A stretch of DNA of 7,049 nt, taken from contig CAOJXM010000055.1 in NCBI GenBank assembly GCA_948465625.1, positions 1-7,049 of the forward strand, read 5' to 3'. This stretch comes from an uncultured Clostridium sp. Lineage in GTDB: Bacteria > Bacillota > Clostridia > TANB77 > CAG-508. The notes beneath the pieces were generated by a model, which made no database searches, was not told the DNA's origin, and saw nothing but the letters and a program-made list of their open reading frames with translations. Both the position numbers and the translations under genes were made by a program. The first letter of the stretch is position 1. The number at the start of each line of letters is the position of its first letter. This document shows positions 1 through 6,239 of this stretch, in pieces.

Positions 1-2572
1 ACTCATCATGGATTTGCAAAATTAACTTAGATTGTAATTTGTTTTCTTGTAATCGATGAAACACTTCAATCATCGCAATTTTCATAATATCTGCTGCTGT
101 TCCTTGAATTGGTGTGTTCATAGCTGCTCTTGCTCCAAATTGCCTTACCATATAGTTGCTTGATTTTAATTCTGGTAAATATCTTCTTCTTTTAAACAAG
201 GTTTCTACATAACCTTTTTCTTTTGCCTCTTCTACAATGTTTTCCATAAATGCTTTAATTCCTGCATATTTCTCCAAATATTGCTCAATGTATTCCTTGG
301 CTTCTTTTCGACTGGTTCCAATTTGCTCTGCTAACCCAAAGTCACTAATTCCATACACAATTCCAAAATTAACAGCTTTTGCTTTTGACCTTTCTTCTGC
401 TGTTACTTGTTCTATAGGAATGTTAAATACTTTAGAAGCTGCCTGTTTATGGATATCTTCATCCTTCTGGAATGCCTCTATCATATGCTCATCCTCTGAA
501 ATATGTGCTAATACTCTTAATTCAATTTGTGAATAATCGGCATCTAGAAAAATACAATTTTCTCTTGGTTTAAATGCCTTTCTTATCTTTTTGCCCATTT
601 CTTCTCTGGTTGGAATATTTTGCAAATTAGGCTCTGTACTACTAATTCTACCACTTGCTGTAACCGTTTGGTGAAAATATGAATGAATACGATTATCTTT
701 TGTATTAATATATGGCAATAATCCTTCTACATAAGTAGAATTTAGTTTTACCAATTTTCTATATTCTAGTATTTTTTCTACAATTTGATGTTCCCCTCTT
801 ATTTTCTCTAATGTATCAACATCTGTTGAATAGCCATTCTTATTCTTTTTAGAAGAAGGCAATTGTAGTTTCTCAAATAGAATTTCTCCTAGTTTTTTGG
901 TTGAATTAATATTAAATTCTTCCCCAGCAAGTTCATATATTTTTTGTGTGATTGTTTCTATTTCCCCTTTTAAAATTTCGCCATAATCAATTAACTCTTG
1001 CTTATCTACATAAATCCCTATATATTGCATATCTGCTAACACTTTTACCAATGGCATTTCAATTTTTTCAAATAATGCTACCGCTTCTACCTCTTTTAAC
1101 TTTTCGGTTAATACTTTTACCAATTTCTTGATGGCATATACTTGGATAGCATTTTTCATTTTTTCTTCTTGGTCTTTGTTTTCCTGCACTGGTTCAAATA
1201 GTGTCATTTGTGCTTTTTCTTCTTCTACACCATTTTGCTTGAAATAGCTTTCTATATCAATTCCTAAGTATTGACTTGCTAATATTTCTAAACTATATTT
1301 TGAATTGGTTGGATTTAATAAATAGGCTGCAATTTTAACATCAAACTTAAAATTGTTCATCGTAATCCCTTCTTGTTTTAACAAAATATAGTCTCTTGCT
1401 AATTCAAATCCATATAAAGCAATTTCTGGGTCTTCAAAAACCTCTTTTAATTTTTGTATGCAATCTTTCGTGTCTAACTCCACATAAGCAACTTTGCTTT
1501 CCTCTTCTTGTATTACACTAATACTCATGATTTTCTTTTTTATGATATCTTGACTTTCTTCTATTTCTTTTACACCCAAATGATACATCCATTTTTTCGT
1601 TTCTTTGGCACATTTTATTATATCCTCTAAAGTTACCTTTTCTACTTCAAATGGTTCTTCTTGCTCTGTTTGCGTAATTGCTTGGTTTTTTAAGCCAAAT
1701 CTCTCGATATAGCGATTAAACCTATATTGTTGGAACAAAGCTAATACTTTTTCTTTATCCCATTCTTCCACTTTCATTTCTTCCAAATTTTCTTCAATAG
1801 GAGAATCTATGTTAATTCTTCCTAATTCTCTTGATAAAAATGCCAATTCCTTATTCTCTATTAACTTTTCTCTTAATTTTCCTTTAATCGTATCGGTTCC
1901 TGCTTCTAATTGTTGATATAAGTAATCGATATCGCCATATTCTTTTATTAACGCCAATGCTGTTTTTTCTCCTACTCCTGGCACACCTGGTATATTATCT
2001 GAGGTATCTCCCATCAAACCTTTTACTTGAATGAGTTGATGTGGCTCTACTCCATATTCTTCTATTACTTTTGCTTTATCAAAATAATCGGTTTCTGTTT
2101 TTCCTGCTTTGGTTCTTGGGATTTCGATGGTAACCTTATCAGTAGCCAATTGGAAGTTATCTCGATCTCCTGATAAAATGGTAACTTCTAACCCATTTTT
2201 TTCTCCAAATCGAGAAAGCGTACCAATAATATCATCCCCTTCATAGCCTTGTTTTTCAATGATTTTAATATTCATTGCTTCTAAAACTTCTTTTATCATT
2301 GGCATCTGCATTGCTAACTCTTCTGGCATACCTTTTCGATTTGCTTTATATTCCTGATACATTTCGTGTCTTTTGGTTGGTCCTTTTTTGTCAAATGCTA
2401 CTACCATATATTCTGGCTTCAATTCCTCTTGTACTTTGAACAAAATCGCTAAAAATCCATATACCGCATTGGTATAGGTTCCATCCTCTGTCATTAACAT
2501 TTTACTCCCCATAATTCCATAAAATGCTCTATTTAAAATACTATTTCCATCGATTAATAAAATTCTAGCCAT
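1..2572 (-). CDS. polA: DNA polymerase I, 3' end cut by the window edge
   Basis: Family A DNA polymerase, which fills gaps and removes RNA primers in Okazaki-fragment maturation and excision repair. 857 codons are visible without a stop. The 5' nuclease domain (about 1-290) shows LLIDGN at 5-10, FD at 60-61, RHEMY at 68-72, GYEGDD at 109-114, SGDRD at 134-138 and the helix-hairpin-helix GDTSDNIPGVPGVG at 188-201. The middle 3'-5' exonuclease-like domain (about 305-470) lacks most catalytic acidic residues. The polymerase domain has TASGRISSTEPNLQNIP from 638, motif A DADYSQIELR from 677, the O-helix RSKAKAVNFG from 728 with Phe736 at the dNTP/ddNTP-discriminating position, and motif C HDE at 855-857, where the window ends. 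Roughly 20-25 residues should be missing, judging from Bacillus-type enzymes. ATG 2572 is preferred because GAGG lies 6 nt upstream and MARILLIDGN fits the family start; an in-frame ATG at 2584 is possible. It begins 15 nt after the upstream glycosyltransferase stop. Confidence 0.97.
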   Translation of the reverse strand, partial: MARILLIDGNSILNRAFYGIMGSKMLMTEDGTYTNAVYGFLAILFKVQEELKPEYMVVAFDKKGPTKRHEMYQEYKANRKGMPEELAMQMPMIKEVLEAMNIKIIEKQGYEGDDIIGTLSRFGEKNGLEVTILSGDRDNFQLATDKVTIEIPRTKAGKTETDYFDKAKVIEEYGVEPHQLIQVKGLMGDTSDNIPGVPGVGEKTALALIKEYGDIDYLYQQLEAGTDTIKGKLREKLIENKELAFLSRELGRINIDSPIEENLEEMKVEEWDKEKVLALFQQYRFNRYIERFGLKNQAITQTEQEEPFEVEKVTLEDIIKCAKETKKWMYHLGVKEIEESQDIIKKKIMSISVIQEEESKVAYVELDTKDCIQKLKEVFEDPEIALYGFELARDYILLKQEGITMNNFKFDVKIAAYLLNPTNSKYSLEILASQYLGIDIESYFKQNGVEEEKAQMTLFEPVQENKDQEEKMKNAIQVYAIKKLVKVLTEKLKEVEAVALFEKIEMPLVKVLADMQYIGIYVDKQELIDYGEILKGEIETITQKIYELAGEEFNINSTKKLGEILFEKLQLPSSKKNKNGYSTDVDTLEKIRGEHQIVEKILEYRKLVKLNSTYVEGLLPYINTKDNRIHSYFHQTVTASGRISSTEPNLQNIPTREEMGKKIRKAFKPRENCIFLDADYSQIELRVLAHISEDEHMIEAFQKDEDIHKQAASKVFNIPIEQVTAEERSKAKAVNFGIVYGISDFGLAEQIGTSRKEAKEYIEQYLEKYAGIKAFMENIVEEAKEKGYVETLFKRRRYLPELKSSNYMVRQFGARAAMNTPIQGTAADIMKIAMIEVFHRLQENKLQSKLILQIHDE

Positions 2573-2578
2573 ATCTTT

Positions 2579-2582
2579 CCTC
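2579..2582 (-). promoter_or_regulatory. Ribosome-binding site of polA (GAGG)
   Basis: GAGG sits 6 nt upstream of the ATG at 2572, in the 15-nt gap after the preceding stop codon. It decides the start between ATG 2572 and the in-frame ATG at 2584-2582, which itself overlaps this site and has no purine-rich SD of its own. Confidence 0.6.
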
Positions 2583-2587
2583 ATTTC

Positions 2588-4090
2588 TTATTTTAATTTT
2601 ATAATATAATATCTCGCCGAGATTAGGACTACCTTTGCATCCGAAAATAAATCTGACTTCAATAATTCTCCTACTACTTTGTTTATATTTTCTTTTGTTG
2701 TAATTAGTATGCTTCCTTCTTGTATTGGTTTATTCTCAAAAATTTCTTTCATTTTTTGTGAAGTTACATCTTTTGGGGCAATTATATAAGTTTCATCTAA
2801 GGCAAGATAAAAATCATATAATGTCATAATACTACTATTTCCAATATCAAGCAAGTCATCTACTAACAAACAGGTATGTATTCCTTCTTCTAAAAAATCA
2901 TTTATGTATTGTTTATTGTTTTTTGCTGTATACAAATTATCCCCTATTCTAGGTAGATTGTAATTACAATATAAGATGACTAAGATTGCAGCTACATATA
3001 CTGCCTTTTTATTTAGTATTTCCTCTAATACTAATTTTAATCCATATACAAACAGAATCATAAAGAAAGGAATGATTGGCGTAATATATCTAAAATCAGA
3101 ATAAACCGAGATAATTACAATTAGCATGGTATATAAAATGCTTGGGAAGAATACATAGCCAATTTCCCTTTGTCCTTCTAATTCTTGCTTTTTTCGTTTT
3201 CGACTCACCATTGTCAAAATTGCTAATCCCATAATAATTCCAAAAAAGATATATTGTTCTAACAAAATGTGTGTATTTATAATTTGTGCATACCTTTTTA
3301 TTCTTAGACCATACAATTCAAAATTAATAAGGTTTCCAAAACTTTGCTCTCCTCGATATCCCAAAAAAATGTGTTGGATACAATAAGGGAAAATAAGAAT
3401 TGCCATAAGTACTGCAATAATTATGGTTGCTGTATATTTTATCATATCTTCTTTTTGGTTTTTCTTAGCACTAAACATATAGATAAAATAGAAAATTGCC
3501 ACCATAATAGCATAATAATAATGTGTTAAAAATCCAGTTATTACTAAAATTCCTAATTGTATTAAATCTTTCTTTTCTAGTTTTTTATCTTTTTTACATA
3601 AATGCCAATCTAATAGTAGTAAAACATTTAATACCATTAGTTGATACATTCGTATAAACATAACGGTTTCAATGGTTCCTATACAAAATCCATTCATCAA
3701 ACATAGAATTATACTATACCATTTATTTTTTAAAATCTTGTTTCCTATTTTATATAATACAATTGTTGAAAATACAAATAGTATCATATTTAAAATAGAA
3801 CCTGGCCACACCGAAAAATCATCGAGTTGAAAACTTGCTGCTATTCTTAAAAGTAAATAATAAAGTGGTGGATGTACATCTAAAATTTGATTGGTATATG
3901 CCTTACCCAAATCCCATACCTCGTCTGCTTTAACCGTTACATATTTTTTAAAATATTCCTTATCATGCCATTGGTTATAAAAATCTTCATCATAGATGAT
4001 AAAAGCATTGTCATATTGTATCAATCCATGTGAATAATATTCATCAATATGTAACCCTCCGTCTTTGGCTAACCGCATATACCATAGCAC
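2588..4090 (-). CDS. GT39/PMT_2-like membrane glycosyltransferase, main reading frame of a frameshifted gene
   Basis: Polytopic GT-C glycosyltransferase expected to transfer a sugar from a polyprenyl-phosphate donor on the outer face of the membrane; acceptor unknown. Numbering from the GTG at 4090, the first loop carries the acidic pair in HIDEYYS (Asp16, Glu17), the usual GT-C catalytic site, followed by DVHPPLYYLLL at 71-81 and RMYQLM at 147-152, both typical of the PMT_2/ArnT-like group. Hydrophobic segments lie near 96-115, 124-143, 147-161, 176-207, 219-238, 278-296, 312-330, 334-357 and 363-376. A soluble tail of about 120 residues follows. The GTG is not a credible start: it has no ribosome-binding site and the first membrane helix expected before the DE loop is missing. 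That helix is encoded one frame over from ATG 4160 with a strong SD. Rejoined, the protein would be about 523 residues. It may be a recently broken gene, an assembly indel, or a gene read by ribosomal frameshifting. Confidence 0.85.
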   Translation of the reverse strand: MLWYMRLAKDGGLHIDEYYSHGLIQYDNAFIIYDEDFYNQWHDKEYFKKYVTVKADEVWDLGKAYTNQILDVHPPLYYLLLRIAASFQLDDFSVWPGSILNMILFVFSTIVLYKIGNKILKNKWYSIILCLMNGFCIGTIETVMFIRMYQLMVLNVLLLLDWHLCKKDKKLEKKDLIQLGILVITGFLTHYYYAIMVAIFYFIYMFSAKKNQKEDMIKYTATIIIAVLMAILIFPYCIQHIFLGYRGEQSFGNLINFELYGLRIKRYAQIINTHILLEQYIFFGIIMGLAILTMVSRKRKKQELEGQREIGYVFFPSILYTMLIVIISVYSDFRYITPIIPFFMILFVYGLKLVLEEILNKKAVYVAAILVILYCNYNLPRIGDNLYTAKNNKQYINDFLEEGIHTCLLVDDLLDIGNSSIMTLYDFYLALDETYIIAPKDVTSQKMKEIFENKPIQEGSILITTKENINKVVGELLKSDLFSDAKVVLISARYYIIKLK

Positions 4091-4160
4091 ATACTTGCAT
4101 AATGGTAATAAAGATTAATACTATTTTTATTATTTTATCTTGTTTGGTATCATTTTGCAT
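4044..4160 (-). pseudogene. 5' fragment (start and first membrane helix) of the GT39-like gene, out of frame with the body
   Basis: From ATG 4160 this frame encodes 38 residues: a short polar start (MQNDTKQDK), a hydrophobic helix at about residues 10-30 (IIKIVLIFITIMQVCAMVYAV), then SQRRRVTY and TGA at 4046-4044. AAGGAG lies 8 nt before the ATG. The helix is what a GT39-type protein needs ahead of its DE loop. The downstream frame is open from 4114, so the two frames overlap across 4047-4114, and removing one base around 4062-4076 would join them into ...MVYAVSKDGGLHIDEYYS. The ATG lies inside the last codons of the upstream glycosyltransferase gene, a 31-nt overlap. I infer that this is the true 5' end of the gene; I cannot tell mutation from sequencing error. 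Confidence 0.75.
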
Positions 4161-5578
4161 GTTTTCTTCTCCTTTTTATTATTGATTATCTCTAATATTA
4201 TAAATGTTGCAATCAATGCGAAACTGTAATATTGAGCATATTGAATGGATTGACTCAATAAAAAATAGACTGCATTTGCTAATTCTACTGCTATGCTGAT
4301 ATTTATGATTGATTTTATCATCTTTCCTCTTTGCCATAATAGGGTTGAAAACAACCACATTACATACCATGCTTGAAAATTAGTAATGGTAAGAAAGATA
4401 AAGGCTAAAAGTAATCCATTGTAAATACGCATATTTTTTACAAAGCTTATCCTTTTTTGCCATAATAATTTTAATACGATACTACCATAAATTGCTACAT
4501 ATGCTATCATTAGAATATTGTTCAACTTTTTCGCCTTTGCATAACTTTTTATCGCTAATGGCACAAAAAAGGTATTAGCAAATTTTCCTTGCTGTTCTTG
4601 TATCCCTGCAAATACAGAAATATCTCTCATATAGACTAAATACATTCCTGCTAGAATTCCCACAAATATAAATGCCCAACCACTTGCATATAAAATTCGC
4701 TTCCCTACTTTTTCTTTGCGATAATGGTAAAGGATTAAAAATGGAATGAGTAGCACTGCATAGTATTTGATTGCTGTTGCAATTGCTAGTATTACCACAC
4801 TCATCCATATATTTTTCTTTTTCTTGAAAAAGTATAGTGCTAATAATATCATTCCTACTACTAAAATGTCATTATGCCCTTCTGCTAATCCTGCAAATAG
4901 GATTAGGGGATTTAAAGCATACAGTAAAACAAATTTCTTCTTTTTGGTCATTTTGTGTAGGATATAGCAGTTGAATAAATGTATCATTAAATTAAACAAT
5001 TTATAAATGGCTAATGCTAGTGGTAAACTTCCTGCTGAGAGGCCACTTAACACTTTACAAATCATGGGCCATACTGGTCCATACACAACGGTATCATTTC
5101 TCCATATTTTTGGTGTTTTTAATAAGATTTTATCTCGTTTGGCTTCTTCGTTTTCTTGGATTACTTGTTCTACTGAGGTGTAATAAGGATTTACATCATA
5201 TTTTGCTTCACTCCACCCAGTTCCCATATAATAAAAGATATCGGTACTAGCCATTGGTAATACACATGCAAATACAACTGAAATCAGAATAACAAAACGT
5301 GCTAGTGATTGGTTGGTTTGAAAAAGTTTGGCTTCTTTTTTTACTATTTTTAAATATAGGACAAATAATAGGATAAATACAAGTAAGAATGCACCTGTTC
5401 CTATTATTTTTGGTATGGTTATCTCATTGTTTCCTGCTAAGTAAAAAAAGCTAAAGTCAGTTACTAGATTAAAAATGCCTGCTCCTCTTACTACATAATA
5501 GATGGTAGGAAGTAATAACGCAATGGATACACTTAAAAATATTATTTTGGCATTGATTTTAATTTCTTTTTTTAACAT
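4130..5578 (-). CDS. Polytopic GT-C glycosyltransferase, GT87/MptB-like mannosyltransferase family
   Basis: Complete 482-residue integral membrane protein with about 11-12 hydrophobic segments (near 11-30, 57-78, 93-110, 187-206, 216-231, 236-251, 258-284, 295-316, 354-373, 385-400, 423-441, 449-466). The large loop after helix 3 starts with STDIFYYMGTGW (111-122), where Asp113 is the likely GT-C catalytic acid, and contains YGPVW (166-170). EGHNDIL (233-239) and FQAWYVMW (401-408) match signatures of the polyprenyl-phosphate-mannose-dependent MptA/MptB and GT87 families. The likely role is adding a mannose or related hexose from a lipid-phosphate donor to a surface glycan or glycolipid; sugar and acceptor cannot be read from sequence. 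The C-terminus is lysine-rich and cytoplasmic in type. The start is set by AAGGAG 5 nt upstream. It lies 34 nt after the Fic gene and overlaps the next glycosyltransferase gene by 31 nt, so the two are probably translated together and may act on one product. Confidence 0.88.
   Translation of the reverse strand: MLKKEIKINAKIIFLSVSIALLLPTIYYVVRGAGIFNLVTDFSFFYLAGNNEITIPKIIGTGAFLLVFILLFVLYLKIVKKEAKLFQTNQSLARFVILISVVFACVLPMASTDIFYYMGTGWSEAKYDVNPYYTSVEQVIQENEEAKRDKILLKTPKIWRNDTVVYGPVWPMICKVLSGLSAGSLPLALAIYKLFNLMIHLFNCYILHKMTKKKKFVLLYALNPLILFAGLAEGHNDILVVGMILLALYFFKKKKNIWMSVVILAIATAIKYYAVLLIPFLILYHYRKEKVGKRILYASGWAFIFVGILAGMYLVYMRDISVFAGIQEQQGKFANTFFVPLAIKSYAKAKKLNNILMIAYVAIYGSIVLKLLWQKRISFVKNMRIYNGLLLAFIFLTITNFQAWYVMWLFSTLLWQRGKMIKSIINISIAVELANAVYFLLSQSIQYAQYYSFALIATFIILEIINNKKEKKTCKMIPNKIK
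4169..4174 (-). promoter_or_regulatory. Strong ribosome-binding site (AAGGAG) for the ATG at 4160
   Basis: AAGGAG stands 8 nt upstream of ATG 4160, inside the 3' end of the preceding glycosyltransferase gene. It has the same motif as the sites before the Fic and first glycosyltransferase genes. It supports 4160, not GTG 4090, as the real translation start of the GT39-like gene. Confidence 0.75.
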
Positions 5579-5583
5579 TTTAA

Positions 5584-5589
5584 CTCCTT
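5584..5589 (-). promoter_or_regulatory. Ribosome-binding site (AAGGAG) of the GT87-like gene
   Basis: AAGGAG is 5 nt before ATG 5578, in the 34-nt gap between the Fic stop codon and the glycosyltransferase start. It supports this start. No promoter-like element is evident in the short gap. Confidence 0.7.
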
Positions 5590-5612
5590 ATAATTTGCCT
5601 CTTCTTTGGTCA

Positions 5613-6221
5613 TTATTTTAAATTTTTTGTATCATACAAACTATATCCTTCATAAAAATAACTTGCATCAATTCCTTTCATGTACACTTCTCGATTTTCT
5701 ACTTGATTGGTTGATGCTTGTTGTAATAAAACTTTTATTTCTATATCTTTAATTGGACTTCTTTCCATGGCTAGTAAATAATCTTGCTTTTCTACTTTAC
5801 TCCAATCAATTACTTGATTCAATTCTTTTTTTAACATTGCATCTAGCCATATTCTCATACTTCTTCCATTTCCTTCACGAAAAGGATGAGCTACATTCAT
5901 CTCTATGTATTTTTCTACAATTTCATCAAAATTACTTTGTGGCATTTTATCAATTTGCTTTAAAACTTCTTTTAAATACATTGCTGCAACAAACCTAAAA
6001 TTACTTTTTGCAATATTTTCTTTTCTTACTTTTCCTGCGAATTCATATATATCATCAAAAAGATATTGGTGAATTTGTGCTAATCCTTTAAAAGTTCCTA
6101 CTTCAAAAGTATCTAGTTGTTTTGTGTCAAATAATTCTAATGCTCTTATTTTGGTCATTCTTTCTTCCTCTTTTGCTAGTTCCATGGGATTATTAATTCC
6201 TAATTTATTTTCTAATACCAT
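5613..6221 (-). CDS. Fic-domain protein AMP-transferase, class III with C-terminal inhibitory motif
   Basis: Cytosolic 202-residue Fic protein that would transfer AMP from ATP to a hydroxyl side chain of a target protein. IHQYLFDDIYEFAGKVR (50-66) and KSNFRF (72-77) are the usual region before the active site. The active loop is HPFREGNGR at 112-120, with catalytic His112 and the nucleotide/metal-binding residues intact. The C-terminal segment has SYFYEG at 187-192, matching the inhibitory [S/T]xxxE[G/N] motif. Its position at the C-terminus places the protein in class III, as in Neisseria meningitidis NmFic. By that comparison Glu191 blocks productive ATP binding and Tyr188, three residues earlier, corresponds to the self-AMPylated tyrosine. 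Length is near NmFic's (about 190). AAGGAG lies 8 nt before the ATG, 18 nt after the aminopeptidase stop. No separate antitoxin gene adjoins it, as expected for class III. The target is unknown; gyrase subunit B is a known target of related enzymes. Confidence 0.93.
   Translation of the reverse strand: MVLENKLGINNPMELAKEEERMTKIRALELFDTKQLDTFEVGTFKGLAQIHQYLFDDIYEFAGKVRKENIAKSNFRFVAAMYLKEVLKQIDKMPQSNFDEIVEKYIEMNVAHPFREGNGRSMRIWLDAMLKKELNQVIDWSKVEKQDYLLAMERSPIKDIEIKVLLQQASTNQVENREVYMKGIDASYFYEGYSLYDTKNLK
5646..5663 (-). other. Fic inhibitory motif SYFYEG (residues 187-192)
   Basis: These codons encode Ser187, Tyr188, Phe189, Tyr190, Glu191 and Gly192, an exact fit to SxxxEG. In class III Fic proteins the Glu inserts into the ATP site and holds the enzyme off until the C-terminal helix is released. 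Confidence 0.85.
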
Positions 6222-6229
6222 TTCTTTTA

Positions 6230-6235
6230 CTCCTT
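6230..6235 (-). promoter_or_regulatory. Ribosome-binding site (AAGGAG) of the Fic gene
   Basis: AAGGAG lies 8 nt before ATG 6221 and just after the aminopeptidase TAG stop (6242-6240). The tight spacing suggests transcription from the aminopeptidase promoter, which lies outside the window. Confidence 0.7.
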
Positions 6236-6239
6236 AACT

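Noticed and set aside
237..536. 99-codon plus-strand open frame
   Set aside because: It lies opposite the polymerase domain of polA, including motif A and the O-helix, has no family resemblance and is a shadow of the real gene.
2596..2612. AT-rich TATTATATTATAAAAT on the minus strand as a possible -10 box for polA
   Set aside because: No -35-like hexamer at suitable spacing; such AT-rich strings are common in this composition.
2611..2623. Perfect 13-base palindrome ATCTCGCCGAGAT about 40 bases upstream of polA
   Set aside because: Arms of 6 bp with a 1-nt centre are expected once or twice by chance in a window this size, and it lies within the glycosyltransferase coding sequence; no T-run follows to make it a terminator on the minus strand.
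4575..4808. Alternative minus-strand frame inside the GT87-like gene, and similar plus-strand frames at 4767-4967, 5014-5250, 5753-5998 and 6643-6861
   Set aside because: All overlap well-supported genes, lack ribosome-binding sites of note and show no recognisable protein features.
5572..5613. 13-codon mini-ORF (MTKEEANYKELKC) whose ATG overlaps the Fic stop and whose stop overlaps the glycosyltransferase start
   Set aside because: It has no ribosome-binding site of its own, contains the AAGGAG of the next gene, and is short enough to arise by chance; too small to be a Fic antitoxin.
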